Shown here: piece by piece, positions 34,772-43,227 of the stretch
Layout of the letters: each line of letters opens with the position of its first letter
How positions within the stretch are numbered: the stretch's first letter is position 1
Virus record (IMG/VR): IMGVR_UViG_3300020442_001798
Coordinates: 1-58,084 of that record
Source of the DNA: a virus
Length of the DNA: 58,084 bases
Strand: one strand, 5' to 3'
Program-made: the position numbers and the translations under genes
Notes under the pieces: model-generated
The model's input: the letters and a program-made list of their open reading frames with translations, nothing else
Told to the model about the DNA's origin: nothing
Database searches by the model: none

Positions 34772-35084
34772 TTTTTATATCGATATAGACACCATCAAAG
34801 ATATGATGGGTGACCATGCTGACGAATTTATTGAGTGCATGAAAATTGTACAGGATATTATTCAGCGCCCTGACCATTATGTTGGTGGCCAAGCGATTAG
34901 ATATGCTAATCAACTCGCTAGTTACCGAACTATGATGATTGTAAAATCTCAGATGTTCAAACGCAAGTCGCAGTTGATGGACAATGAAGATAAGTTTGTT
35001 AATGATATATGGAAGACAATGTATGAGGCTCTTGGTGAAAACATCAATGTCCTTAAACTCTCAGCACGGAATGGATCACAATGA
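34764..35084 (+). CDS. Unknown protein upstream of the Cas4-like nuclease
   Basis: 106 residues, helical, with a PDHYVGGQAIRYANQLASYRTMM motif-like segment. It starts with TTG after AGGAAAG and overlaps the next gene start (ATGA). Its fixed place beside the nuclease suggests a helper role in recombination, which is inference. Confidence 0.55.
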   Translation: MSNFYIDIDTIKDMMGDHADEFIECMKIVQDIIQRPDHYVGGQAIRYANQLASYRTMMIVKSQMFKRKSQLMDNEDKFVNDIWKTMYEALGENINVLKLSARNGSQ

Positions 35085-35848
35085 AGTCATTAAAAGCCCT
35101 TAAGTCGGAGCCGCAAGAAAAGAAGGCGGTTGTTGAGAGTGAGCCGATGAGCGGTTCGCAGTTGGAAGGTATGCTGTGTGAAGCAGTAGACATACATATT
35201 GGTAAGCGGAATGAGCCTATTCACAAGAAGGTTGATTACTTTAGACCTAGTTCTACCAATCAGTGCGCTAGGTATTGGTATTATATGTTTGAAGGTGTTA
35301 CATATACACCCACTTTCTCGGCTCAGACTTATCGAATCTTTGATAATGGTCATGCTGTTCATGATCGTTTGTACTCTTACTTTAGAGAAATGGGGATTCT
35401 TGTTGAAGAAGAGTTGCCTGTCAGCAATGATGATCCACCAATTCAGGGGACTGCTGATGGTATAATTGATTTAGATGGGCATAAGCTTATTGAGTTAAAG
35501 TCAATCTCCACTGAAGGTTTCCAGTATAGGCAGCTTTCACACAAGCCTTCTGACGATCATGTCAGGCAGGCTAATCTATATATGCATTGTTTGGGTTTAG
35601 ATAGCGGTTTTGTTATTTATGAGAATAAAAATAATCAGCAAATTTTACCTATTTATATAGAGCGAGACGACGTTTTTCTTGATAAACTATTTAAGAAGTA
35701 TCGTAAGATATATAAGGCTGTTGAGGACAAGCAGAAACCTAAACGACCCTATAAAAGTACTTCAAAGCACTGTGCTAGATGTGACTTAGCACCAATGTGC
35801 TGGGCGGAGAATGATGTTGACGATGAACAGGAATACGAGCCATTTTGA
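35081..35848 (+). CDS. Cas4/RecB-like PD-(D/E)XK nuclease with Cys cluster
   Basis: The 255-residue enzyme has GTADGIID (about 125-132) and LIELKS (about 138-143), the acidic and E-x-K parts of the PD-(D/E)XK core, then QANLYMH (motif QxxxY). One Cys at about 64 (QCARYWYYM) and three near the end (HCARCDLAPMC) would hold a [4Fe-4S] cluster as in Cas4 and AddB. It probably resects DNA ends for the RecA-like protein. It is not a CRISPR component: no array or Cas1/Cas2 is present. Confidence 0.8.
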   Translation: MKSLKALKSEPQEKKAVVESEPMSGSQLEGMLCEAVDIHIGKRNEPIHKKVDYFRPSSTNQCARYWYYMFEGVTYTPTFSAQTYRIFDNGHAVHDRLYSYFREMGILVEEELPVSNDDPPIQGTADGIIDLDGHKLIELKSISTEGFQYRQLSHKPSDDHVRQANLYMHCLGLDSGFVIYENKNNQQILPIYIERDDVFLDKLFKKYRKIYKAVEDKQKPKRPYKSTSKHCARCDLAPMCWAENDVDDEQEYEPF

Positions 35849-36146
35849 CCCTATTCCGTGCAAAAATAAAGCGTGTAAGAAAATCTTTGTACCGAAAACG
35901 TATAATGCGATCTTTTGTTCCGCAGATTGCCGACGAATTGTTACTAACAAAAAACTCCTTGATAATTACTACAAAAAGAAAGAAAAGAAAAACACAAAGC
36001 GTGTTTGCGAAACTAAAAAATGCACAACGGTTCTTTCTAGGTACAACAAAGAAGATATTTGTGAAAGATGTAAACGAGAAAGGTACATAAAAAGATTAGC
36101 CAGTTGGGGCTGGGACGAGGAAAAGTTAAGGGATGAATTTAGCTAA
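35814..36146 (+). CDS. Double zinc-finger protein
   Basis: About 110 residues with two Cys4 groups: CKNKAC...FCSADC and CETKKC...CERC, joined by a Lys-rich linker. The GGAGA at 35806-35810 favours ATG 35814, though 35811 and 35823 are in frame. It overlaps the nuclease and resolvase genes and may bind DNA in recombination. Confidence 0.6.
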   Translation: MLTMNRNTSHFDPIPCKNKACKKIFVPKTYNAIFCSADCRRIVTNKKLLDNYYKKKEKKNTKRVCETKKCTTVLSRYNKEDICERCKRERYIKRLASWGWDEEKLRDEFS

Positions 36147-36720
36147 CATCGTCAGTTCCATAAAGTCTACTAGATTACTAGCAATAGATCCTTCTTCACA
36201 CTCTCTGGCTTGGTGTGTTATTGACTTAGACACTAATTCTTTTCAGGTAGTTGCTACTGGCAAAATTGACTTTAAAGAAAGTAAAGAGATTTACAATAAG
36301 TTTCGTGTAATTAGAAAAGGGATTAAGGATATTTGGGAGAAGTACCAGTTCCAAGATGGCACAATTGAACAGTCTGTTTATATTCAGAACTTTCAGTCTA
36401 GTCGCATAATCTCTTATATTATTGGTTATTCTTGGGGTGTGTTGGATGAGTATTGTTATACTGTGTGTGATATCAATCCTCTTATCTGGAAGAATCGGAT
36501 TGGATACAAAAATGTATCGAAGGATGATAAGAAGGCTATTGAGGCTGAGTTCGGGTCGAAAGGTATTCAGAAGAGACTGACTCAGGAGCGCAAGGATCGT
36601 GTAAAGCGTATTGTTGAAAAACATATCGAGTTCAGCACCGAAGACGAGGATATAAACGACGCACTCGGTATTGCGTTATGGTATTATATTGAACATGGCT
36701 ATGGAACCTTACAAGGATAA
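36133..36720 (+). CDS. RuvC-like Holliday junction resolvase
   Basis: The 195-residue protein shows the RNase H-like order of RuvC: LLAIDPSSHSLAWCVID (Asp19), DGTIEQSVY (Glu79) and an acidic C-terminal helix with EDEDINDALGIALWY. These residues bind the metal ions that cut branched DNA. It follows the recombinase and nuclease genes and probably trims recombination or replication intermediates before packaging. AAGG lies before the ATG; it overlaps the previous gene by 14 bases. Confidence 0.75.
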   Translation: MNLANIVSSIKSTRLLAIDPSSHSLAWCVIDLDTNSFQVVATGKIDFKESKEIYNKFRVIRKGIKDIWEKYQFQDGTIEQSVYIQNFQSSRIISYIIGYSWGVLDEYCYTVCDINPLIWKNRIGYKNVSKDDKKAIEAEFGSKGIQKRLTQERKDRVKRIVEKHIEFSTEDEDINDALGIALWYYIEHGYGTLQG

Positions 36721-36991
36721 GCAGTGGTTGTACGACATGTATGTAAAGCGTCGTATGAATCTGACTGATATCTGCCAAAAATTGAAAGATTCGTATAATA
36801 TTGAGGTCACTCCTCAGGCTGTTTACAACTGGGTTTCTAAGTACGATCTTTTAAAGTATCGGGGCAAAGGTCGGTCGTTGGCTAATACAAGTATGCGTCG
36901 TCCTAAGTCTCCTATGCAGGAGCAGGTTGAGCGCAAGCGTCGTGAAATGAGAAAGATGAATCAGATGAAGAAGAAAGGTCGAGGTCGGTGA
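36695..36991 (+). CDS. Helix-turn-helix DNA-binding protein
   Basis: About 98 residues: WLYDMYVKRRMNLTDICQKL and VTPQAVYNWVSKYDLL form a homeodomain-like helix-turn-helix of the kind used by transposases and small terminases, and the C-terminus is very basic. ATG 36695 or 36701 are the probable starts; both lie inside the resolvase gene. A regulator or packaging recognition role is possible. Confidence 0.6.
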   Translation: MAMEPYKDKQWLYDMYVKRRMNLTDICQKLKDSYNIEVTPQAVYNWVSKYDLLKYRGKGRSLANTSMRRPKSPMQEQVERKRREMRKMNQMKKKGRGR

Positions 36992-37746
36992 GAAGATCTG
37001 TAACTGGTAAGGATATTACAACTTTTGCAAAGTTGGATATGATCTATAATCAGGTGCGTATGCTTGAGGCTCAGCAGAATGAGACGGAGTATAAGTGTCT
37101 TGGTTCAGGCAAGTGCTGTAGTATTGGGTTGACTATTCACATGGGTGAGTGTGCAAGTATTGCGTTTCATCTCCGCCAGCAATATTATCTTTACTTAGAA
37201 GATAAAGGTCGTGAGTTTGCTGATGAGTGGATGGATGATGTCGTTAAGTCTCTTAAGGAAGCAATGTTTGATGAGACTTGGCAGATTGGTGGTGAGACTG
37301 AAAAGAAGTGTGCTTTTTGGAAGGGCGGTTGTACCATCTATGGCTATAGACCGATGATTTGTCGAACATTTGGGACTATTACGACAGTCGATGATTATTG
37401 TCCTAGAATCAGGAATGCTAATGGTAGTATTGACTACTACACTGGTCCAGCTGTTAAGAAGATTGTTCAGTCTTTTCAGGATCTTCTGAAGGAATATGCA
37501 GTTGGTAAAGATGAGGGGTATGACATGGTTGTGTATATGCCTCTCGGTGTTCTTTCTTTTCTTTTGGCTGATGACGAATTGAAAGAACTGGAGCGGGTGA
37601 CGGATAAGAAGTTCTGGTCGGCTGTTGACGGCTGGGTGAACTACAGAGTTCAATATACGAGAGAGCATGGGTATGGTTACGACGAACTCAATACTCAGGC
37701 TGTTTCGATTGGTAAAAAGTTAGTATTTGACAGGGAAATAATTTAG
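36988..37746 (+). CDS. YkgJ-like Cys-cluster protein
   Basis: The 252-residue protein has GSGKCC (about 38-43) and then CAFWKGGCTIYGYRPMICRTFG (Cys at about 108, 114, 123), the hallmark of the YkgJ/UPF0153 family, which binds zinc or an iron-sulfur cluster. The function of the family is not firmly known. The GTG start overlaps the previous stop (GTGA). The second half is helical without clear motifs. Confidence 0.75.
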   Translation: MRRSVTGKDITTFAKLDMIYNQVRMLEAQQNETEYKCLGSGKCCSIGLTIHMGECASIAFHLRQQYYLYLEDKGREFADEWMDDVVKSLKEAMFDETWQIGGETEKKCAFWKGGCTIYGYRPMICRTFGTITTVDDYCPRIRNANGSIDYYTGPAVKKIVQSFQDLLKEYAVGKDEGYDMVVYMPLGVLSFLLADDELKELERVTDKKFWSAVDGWVNYRVQYTREHGYGYDELNTQAVSIGKKLVFDREII

Positions 37747-37837
37747 AGAAAAACAACCAAACTCCTGAAAACGCAGAAAATATCAAGTAATATATTTTTT
37801 GCTGAATATTACACCTTCAACCACGAAGGGAGGGGGG

Positions 37838-37963
37838 ATGGAAATAAAGCGCGTTGAGGAGTCTCTGGAAAAGATTTCTGAACTCGGTAAATACACTTTA
37901 TATAAAGTAAGTGATGATGATGAACCAACTGTTTTGGAGAGCACTGTCGAAGAGCAAGGCTGA
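37838..37963 (+). CDS. Acidic small protein before the glycosyltransferase
   Basis: ATG 37838 follows an unusually long purine ribosome site (AAGGGAGGGGGG at 37826-37837). The 41-residue product (MEIKRVEESLEKISELGKYT start) is acidic and overlaps the glycosyltransferase start by about 50 bases in another frame. The strong site suggests it is translated; its role may be coupling. Confidence 0.5.
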   Translation: MEIKRVEESLEKISELGKYTLYKVSDDDEPTVLESTVEEQG

Positions 37964-38984
37964 CGGTTACGGTTACGCATCATACAGGATTTCCTCTGGT
38001 CTCAGACATGCCGGTCTATCTGTGTCTGAGCCAGAGGATTTTCTTGTTCATGGCAAGACTCAAGAAGTTGATGTTTTGATTTCTATGCAAGATGGTTTGA
38101 TGCTAGAACCAATACCTCCTGTTCAGCGTGGAGATGTTTTAGTTAACAACTGTTTACCAGTTGACTACAAACTTGGTGATTGTTATAACATTGGTTTTTC
38201 TTATTGGGAAACTACAAAGATGCCTAGCTCTTGGATTCCCAAGTTGAATGAGTGTGATGAAGTTTGGACTACTTCAAAGTGGGCTGGCGAGGTGTTCAAG
38301 GAGAACACTGGTCACGATAATGTTCACGCTTTTAAGTTGGGCGTAGAGTCTGATTTGTTTTGGCATTCGGATAGCGTGCCCGATGGCATGTTTACGTTTT
38401 TGCATGTGGGTAGCCCATCCACTCGTAAAAACACCCAGATGGCCGTAGACGCTTTTATAAAGGCATATGGTCATAGAGACGGTTTTCAGTTGATTGTGAA
38501 GTCTATCGGCCCTCCTGATGCTCGTATACGGGATGGCAACATGATTCTCGGTGGCGTTGGGATGCATGATCGAATTCATGTTATTGACTATGAGATGTCT
38601 GAGTCAGATCTTGCAGACTTGTACAGGTCTGCTCATTGCCTTTTGTATCCAACTATGGGAGAGGGGTGGGGCATGATTCCTTTTAATGCTATTGCTTGTG
38701 GCACTCCTACTATTTGCACTAACGCTACTGCCTGTACAGAATATGCGGAGTTATCTGTACCATTAGATTTTGAATGGTCTACAGAAGGTATTGCTGGCAT
38801 TTATGACTGTGGTGGCAAATGGGCTAAACCCAGCATGAATGATCTTATTGATAAAATGCATTATGTTGTTGATAATTATGAAGATATTAAGCGGCATACT
38901 TTAGAAAGTGCTATAATTATTCATAAGGTATATTCTTGGGATAAAGTTGTTCAAGAATACAAGGAGCGCTTGTGTCAGATATAG
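37911..38984 (+). CDS. GT-B (GT4-like) glycosyltransferase
   Basis: The 357-residue enzyme has the GT4 pattern: LHVGSPSTRKN (about 162-172) for the nucleotide-sugar site, and GEGWGMIPFNAIACGTPTI (about 250-268) with the E-x7-E-type region altered to G-W-G...A-x-G-T-P. It transfers a sugar, probably to virion proteins or surface glycans. The start is within a GTGATGATGATG run (37911-37922), so it may lie up to three codons later. Confidence 0.8.
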   Translation: MMMMNQLFWRALSKSKADGYGYASYRISSGLRHAGLSVSEPEDFLVHGKTQEVDVLISMQDGLMLEPIPPVQRGDVLVNNCLPVDYKLGDCYNIGFSYWETTKMPSSWIPKLNECDEVWTTSKWAGEVFKENTGHDNVHAFKLGVESDLFWHSDSVPDGMFTFLHVGSPSTRKNTQMAVDAFIKAYGHRDGFQLIVKSIGPPDARIRDGNMILGGVGMHDRIHVIDYEMSESDLADLYRSAHCLLYPTMGEGWGMIPFNAIACGTPTICTNATACTEYAELSVPLDFEWSTEGIAGIYDCGGKWAKPSMNDLIDKMHYVVDNYEDIKRHTLESAIIIHKVYSWDKVVQEYKERLCQI

Positions 38985-39562
38985 AAACTTCTCGCCCTAG
39001 AACTATTATAGATCAGGTTAGAGATATACAAGAAGCCGGTATTCTTCATGTCAAGGGTTATAGTAATCATGAAATTGCATCTCTTCTTTCTATTAATATT
39101 AATGAAGCAAAGAATTACGTCGGTCAGTATAAAATACTGTTAGAGCAGCAAGCAGATAACGATCCATACTTTTTAGAAAAACTTCAGTTTAACACCCTTA
39201 AAGCGTTAGACGAATTTGATCAGATAAGCAAGGAAGCTTGGGAGACAGTTTCGATTGCAACTGATCACGGTATGGTTGCTCAAAGAATTCAGGCTTTAAA
39301 GCTAGCTGGAGATATTGCAACCAAGAAGGCTCAACTTCATAAACTCATGAATGGTGGTGGAGGAGCTGACGCAGAGTATATTCAGAGAATGCAAAAAGCT
39401 GAGAATGTAAATCAAATCCTGTCCAGAATCTTAAGGGATGTTATTTCTAAACATCCAGACATTGCAGAAGAAGTTCGTAAAGAATTGTCTCTTGCGTTTG
39501 AAATAATGAACGAACCAGATCAGTTTCCGGATAGGGATATTATTGAAGGAGATGTGCTCTAA
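38972..39562 (+). CDS. Probable small terminase subunit
   Basis: The 196-residue protein has an N-terminal helix-turn-helix (HVKGYSNHEIASLLSININEAKNYVGQY, about 26-53), a long helical middle and an acidic C-terminus. This three-part form and position right before the large terminase fit small terminases that recognise the packaging site. GTG start with AAGGAG. Confidence 0.65.
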   Translation: MSDIETSRPRTIIDQVRDIQEAGILHVKGYSNHEIASLLSININEAKNYVGQYKILLEQQADNDPYFLEKLQFNTLKALDEFDQISKEAWETVSIATDHGMVAQRIQALKLAGDIATKKAQLHKLMNGGGGADAEYIQRMQKAENVNQILSRILRDVISKHPDIAEEVRKELSLAFEIMNEPDQFPDRDIIEGDVL

Positions 39563-39611
39563 AACCCAAAAATTGGGCGGATGAAAGAGCGCAAATAAAG
39601 GTTTTAATTCT

Positions 39612-41342
39612 ATGTCAGACTATATGGGGATCAATCTAGAATTTAAAGATTTTGATAGATTGTTAAAACAAGAGGAACTGGAAGAAGAACCAGTTTCTAT
39701 TCAGACTTTTGTTCAAGATAAGAAATACCTCGGACTTCCACCATTATCGCAGATTCAGTTGGAGATTGTGCGCCATTCTACACAAATCTTTAAAGAATCT
39801 ACTTTACAAAAGTTGATGGGTAAAGAAGAAGGTTCTGCTTATTATAACAAGTATACAGACAATGAGGTAATTTGTATGCTTGGTAAAGGAAGTGGTAAAG
39901 ACCACTGTGCAAGGATATCAATTGCTTACACTGCATACTTGATGCATTGCTTAAGAGATCCGCTTAACTATTATGGAAAAGCAACTGGTGTGTATATCGA
40001 CTTGCTCAACCTTGCTGTTAACGCACAGCAAGCGCAACGAGTTTTTTTTGAACCTTTGAAGAACCTTTTGCTATCGTCACCGTTTTTTAATGAAGTTGGG
40101 TTTGAGCCTAGGGTTTCTGAAATCTTTTTCTTCTCCAGACCTGTTAGATGTTTTTCTGGTCACTCTGAAAGTGAAGGCTGGGAAGGCTATGAAGTAATGA
40201 CTGTTATTCTTGACGAGATTGCTGCTTTCAAAACAGATGCAGAATTAAAAGGTGAAACACGTTCAAAAGGTTCTGCTTCTGCTATTTACAATATGAGTAA
40301 GCTTTCTGTTATGTCTCGCTTTCCTGAAGTGGGTAAAGTTATTCTTTTGTCATTTCCTCGTTATAAAGGTGATTTTATTGAAACAAGATTTACTGATGCT
40401 AATGAAAAAAACGAGCCTAAAACTTGGACTATAAAAGCTGCAACGTGGGAAGTAAATCCTACGATTGAGCGTCATCAATTGGAGTCCGAATATATTAGAA
40501 ATCCGATTGAGGCTAAAATGCGTTTTGAGTGTGAGCCGCCTAATATGGTTGACGCATATTTTCGTGACCCTGATCTTGTAAGAAAAGCTTTTCATTATTC
40601 TGACGATCCTGTGAATGAAGAAGATGGAACATTTAAGAAGTGGTTTAATAATAAAGACGGTAAAACTAGGTTTATTCATGTTGACCTTGCATTGAAAAGA
40701 GATAGGGCTGCTCTTTGCATGGTCTCTAGTGGTGGATTTAAAGAAATTCAAACCTCTATGGGTGTTGAGAATTTGCCTGTAGTTAGTATGGATTTAATTT
40801 ATTCTTGGGAGGCGACTGTTGGTAGTGAAATTAACTTTGCCGCAGTTCGTCAGATGATTGTCGATTTATGTAGGAAGTTTCAAGTGGGATTAGTTACGTT
40901 TGACCGATGGCAGTCCGTAGAAATGATTCAATCACTGAGAGCGCAAGGAATTAATGCAGACTTTCACAGCGTGAAGAAGTCTGATTATGATACATTATTA
41001 ACTGCTATATACGATACTAGAATTCGTGGATATTGGAACGAGCTTTTGGTTGAGGAAGAGTTGTTGAAATTGAAACTCTTCGGCAATAATAAGATTGACC
41101 ACCCTACTACGGGTTCGAAAGACTTGGCAGATGCGCTTGCTGGTGCGGTTGCTGGTTGTATAAAAAATATTGGGATGGATGAAGAAATTGACATAGAATT
41201 GATGTATCCTAAAGCAGACTTTGATATCGAAGATGAGGATATGCCTGACTTCGGTAAAACACAGGTTTTGTCTCGGGAAACGGGGCAATTTGAAAACATG
41301 AATAACAAGAAAGAGGAATCATTATGGCTAGAGAATCTGTAG
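39612..41342 (+). CDS. Large terminase subunit
   Basis: The 576-residue motor has a Walker A-like LGKGSGKDH loop (about 90-98), a Walker B strand TVILDEIAAF (about 197-206) and a C-terminal RNase H-like nuclease beginning at FIHVDLALKRD (about 354-364), with further acidic residues at LVTFDRWQS and HPTTGSKDLADALAGA. It packages DNA into the prohead. Unusually, neither portal nor capsid genes follow; instead come small genes and a glycosyltransferase. Confidence 0.9.
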   Translation: MSDYMGINLEFKDFDRLLKQEELEEEPVSIQTFVQDKKYLGLPPLSQIQLEIVRHSTQIFKESTLQKLMGKEEGSAYYNKYTDNEVICMLGKGSGKDHCARISIAYTAYLMHCLRDPLNYYGKATGVYIDLLNLAVNAQQAQRVFFEPLKNLLLSSPFFNEVGFEPRVSEIFFFSRPVRCFSGHSESEGWEGYEVMTVILDEIAAFKTDAELKGETRSKGSASAIYNMSKLSVMSRFPEVGKVILLSFPRYKGDFIETRFTDANEKNEPKTWTIKAATWEVNPTIERHQLESEYIRNPIEAKMRFECEPPNMVDAYFRDPDLVRKAFHYSDDPVNEEDGTFKKWFNNKDGKTRFIHVDLALKRDRAALCMVSSGGFKEIQTSMGVENLPVVSMDLIYSWEATVGSEINFAAVRQMIVDLCRKFQVGLVTFDRWQSVEMIQSLRAQGINADFHSVKKSDYDTLLTAIYDTRIRGYWNELLVEEELLKLKLFGNNKIDHPTTGSKDLADALAGAVAGCIKNIGMDEEIDIELMYPKADFDIEDEDMPDFGKTQVLSRETGQFENMNNKKEESLWLENL

Positions 41343-41497
41343 ATATTGAGGAATTGACTAAGGTTGATGCTAATCAATTAATTCAGGAATTGACTCAGGA
41401 AAACTCGCAGTTGCGGTTGGAAATGATGGCACAGAAAGGCGTTATTAATAAACTCATTGCTGCTCTTCAGGGGTCTGATGAAGATTTGGATGAGTGA
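41324..41497 (+). CDS. Coiled-coil small protein
   Basis: ATG 41324 lies within the terminase end (19-base overlap), with AGAGGAAT before it. The 57-residue product (MARESVDIEELTKVDANQLI start) is an uninterrupted heptad-like helix with an acidic end (GSDEDLDE). It may bind the terminase. Confidence 0.6.
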   Translation: MARESVDIEELTKVDANQLIQELTQENSQLRLEMMAQKGVINKLIAALQGSDEDLDE

Positions 41498-41641
41498 TTG
41501 AGCACATCCTTGTTTTGTTAATTAAAAAAATCTTTTGAAATCTTATTGCAGGTGCATTAACAGGGTGTGGTCGGCGTGTAGTGTTTAATTCGTGGACGGG
41601 AGAACCCGTTCGGTAACATAAACAAACATTAGGAGAACATA
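41498..41641 (+). promoter_or_regulatory. Long 5' leader with hairpin
   Basis: This 144-nt non-coding stretch leads into the gene at 41642. GGACGGG (41594-41600) pairs with CCCGTTC (41605-41611) across a 4-nt AGAA loop. TTGAAA at 41535-41540 could be a -35 box, but no good -10 box follows. AGGAG lies at 41631-41635. Confidence 0.4.
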
Positions 41642-41995
41642 ATGTTCAGCATTCAAAAGGTAGACCATTTCCCAGAAATTACTCGTCAGGGTAGAGTTTC
41701 TGAAGAACTTCAAGCAATCATTGTTGCATTGGAAGATTCAGCAAATAAGGGAGAGCGTTTCTGCATTGGTGGTATTGATTCAGGCAATGCTTACAATTCA
41801 ATGCAACAGCGAATTCGTGCGCAGGCTAAAAAGCTTGACCTTAAAGTAACTATTCGTTACGACAGAGATGAGTCAAATCTTTACTTCAAGGCTTCACACA
41901 ATGGTCTTGATTTGGTTGAGACTGAAGAGGTCGGAATGACTGCTTCTCAAGCAGGTGCAAAGACTTCATCAAAGCGAAGCGCAAAGACTTCCTGA
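41642..41995 (+). CDS. Single-gene unit, unknown 117-residue protein
   Basis: The protein is alpha/beta with a basic Ser/Lys/Thr-rich tail (SKRSAKTS end). Residues about 40-65 (FCIGGIDSGNAYNSMQQRIRAQ) resemble a dinucleotide-like turn but no family is certain. It stands alone between a structured leader and a strong terminator, so it is probably expressed separately and highly. It could be a virion or DNA-binding protein. Confidence 0.65.
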   Translation: MFSIQKVDHFPEITRQGRVSEELQAIIVALEDSANKGERFCIGGIDSGNAYNSMQQRIRAQAKKLDLKVTIRYDRDESNLYFKASHNGLDLVETEEVGMTASQAGAKTSSKRSAKTS

Positions 41996-42029
41996 ATTCG
42001 CTGCAAATAAAAACCCCATAAAGTTTTTC

Positions 42030-42060
42030 CCCCGACCTGCAAGGGTCGGGGTTTTTTTTT
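42030..42060 (+). terminator. Rho-independent terminator
   Basis: CCCCGACC (42030-42037) and GGTCGGGG (42044-42051) form a perfect 8-bp GC-rich stem with a 6-nt loop, followed by nine T. It ends transcription of the upstream unit. Confidence 0.9.
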
Positions 42061-42068
42061 GCTATAAT
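42060..42068 (+). promoter_or_regulatory. Extended -10 promoter before the glycosyltransferase
   Basis: TGCTATAAT contains a perfect TATAAT (42063-42068), ending 8 nt before the ATG at 42077. It overlaps the T-tract of the terminator. The start codon has no ribosome site. Confidence 0.6.
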
Positions 42069-42076
42069 TTAGGGTA

Positions 42077-42886
42077 ATGGAACGTACTGAGCAAAAAGTT
42101 GAAATCACGCATGAGCAAATTGCTAACTGGTATCCAATGATTGCGACACCATGTTATGACAAACAAGTTAGTGAGCCTTATTTTTCTTCCATGATTAAAC
42201 TTGTTAACGGGTTTAATATGTTGGATATGAATTTTGCGATTAGCACAATATCTGACTCCCTAGTTACTAGGGCAAGAGATAACCTTGTTGCAAAGTTTAT
42301 GGCTAATCCAGACTTTACACATATAATGTTCATTGATGCAGACATTGGTTTTGACTATGAAGATATTATCAGAATGCTATGGCATGATAAAGATATTATT
42401 ACTGGATCTTATCCGATTAAAAAAATTAATTGGAATAAGGTTGAGAGCATGGTGAAAGAGGGAACGCCTGTAGAAAAACTTATGACTAAAAGTTTGAGAT
42501 ACGTTGTTAATCCAATTCAAGGCACTAAGGGTGAAGTAGAAGTTGATAATGGTGCTTTAAAAATTCGTGACGCTGGTACTGGCTTTATGTTGATTAAGCG
42601 AGAGGTTATTGAAAAAATGATTGAGGCGTATCCGGAAATGAAATTTAAAGATGACACTGGTTCTTTGAACGAAGAAGAGAAGAAGTGGACTTATCATTTC
42701 TTCGCAGATTACATTGATGATGATGGCAGACTTTTATCTGAAGATTATGGTTTTTGTAGATACTGGCAAAAACTAGGCGGTGCTGTTTGGGTTGATGCTT
42801 CTGTTGATATGCTTCATTTAGGTAGAATGGAATTTGAAGGAAAGATGATTGACTTCTTAGAAACAATTGTTGTTTCTGAAAACTGA
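42077..42886 (+). CDS. GT-A glycosyltransferase-like protein
   Basis: The 269-residue protein has RARDNLVAKF, then HIMFIDADIGFD (about 91-101) with the D-x-D metal motif of GT-A enzymes, DIITGSYPIKK, and a DAGTGFMLIKREV segment. C-terminal SEDYGFCRYWQKLGG resembles the catalytic acid region. Phages often carry this kind to glycosylate capsid or tail proteins. It is the last gene before the long control region. Confidence 0.75.
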   Translation: MERTEQKVEITHEQIANWYPMIATPCYDKQVSEPYFSSMIKLVNGFNMLDMNFAISTISDSLVTRARDNLVAKFMANPDFTHIMFIDADIGFDYEDIIRMLWHDKDIITGSYPIKKINWNKVESMVKEGTPVEKLMTKSLRYVVNPIQGTKGEVEVDNGALKIRDAGTGFMLIKREVIEKMIEAYPEMKFKDDTGSLNEEEKKWTYHFFADYIDDDGRLLSEDYGFCRYWQKLGGAVWVDASVDMLHLGRMEFEGKMIDFLETIVVSEN

Positions 42887-42978
42887 TTGGGAAATCGGTT
42901 TTACCCGTAGAGCCTTTTAGGGTTCCGGAATATATATTAAATTTTGCAATAAATTGAGTAAAATTTACACGGGTGTTC

Positions 42979-43074
42979 TTAACATTAAAAAATTGCTGCG
43001 AGCCGGTAAGATTTTTAACGTTAAATAGGGTGGGTTTTTAACGTTAAAGACCCCAGCCTGCGCTTTAACGTTAA
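42979..43074. repeat. Four TTAACGTTAA-type palindromes
   Basis: TTAACATTAA at 42979-42988 and TTAACGTTAA at 43015-43024, 43038-43047 and 43065-43074. The second and third extend to the 12-bp palindrome TTTAACGTTAAA. Centre spacings are 36, 23 and 27 bases. Such arrays are typical binding sites for a dimeric regulator or initiator. Confidence 0.85.
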
Positions 43075-43227
43075 CAAGCTTTCGATTTTTTCACCTATTT
43101 CTTGAACTTTATGATTTCACCTCTAATCTTTATCCTTTCTATTGTGTACCCATTTTCCCGCTGATAGACTGACTTTATGTCAGTTTTCACCTTGCCTATT
43201 TGCAACTCATTTGTTGAGGTAATGTGT

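Noticed and set aside
41642-41995. Capsid decoration protein
   Set aside because: Its isolated expression unit would fit, but the sequence has no decoration-protein features that I can recognise.
42979-43074. CRISPR-like repeat array
   Set aside because: The repeats are only 10-12 bp palindromes, spacers differ in length and no cas genes are present; the Cas4-like nuclease belongs to the recombination genes.
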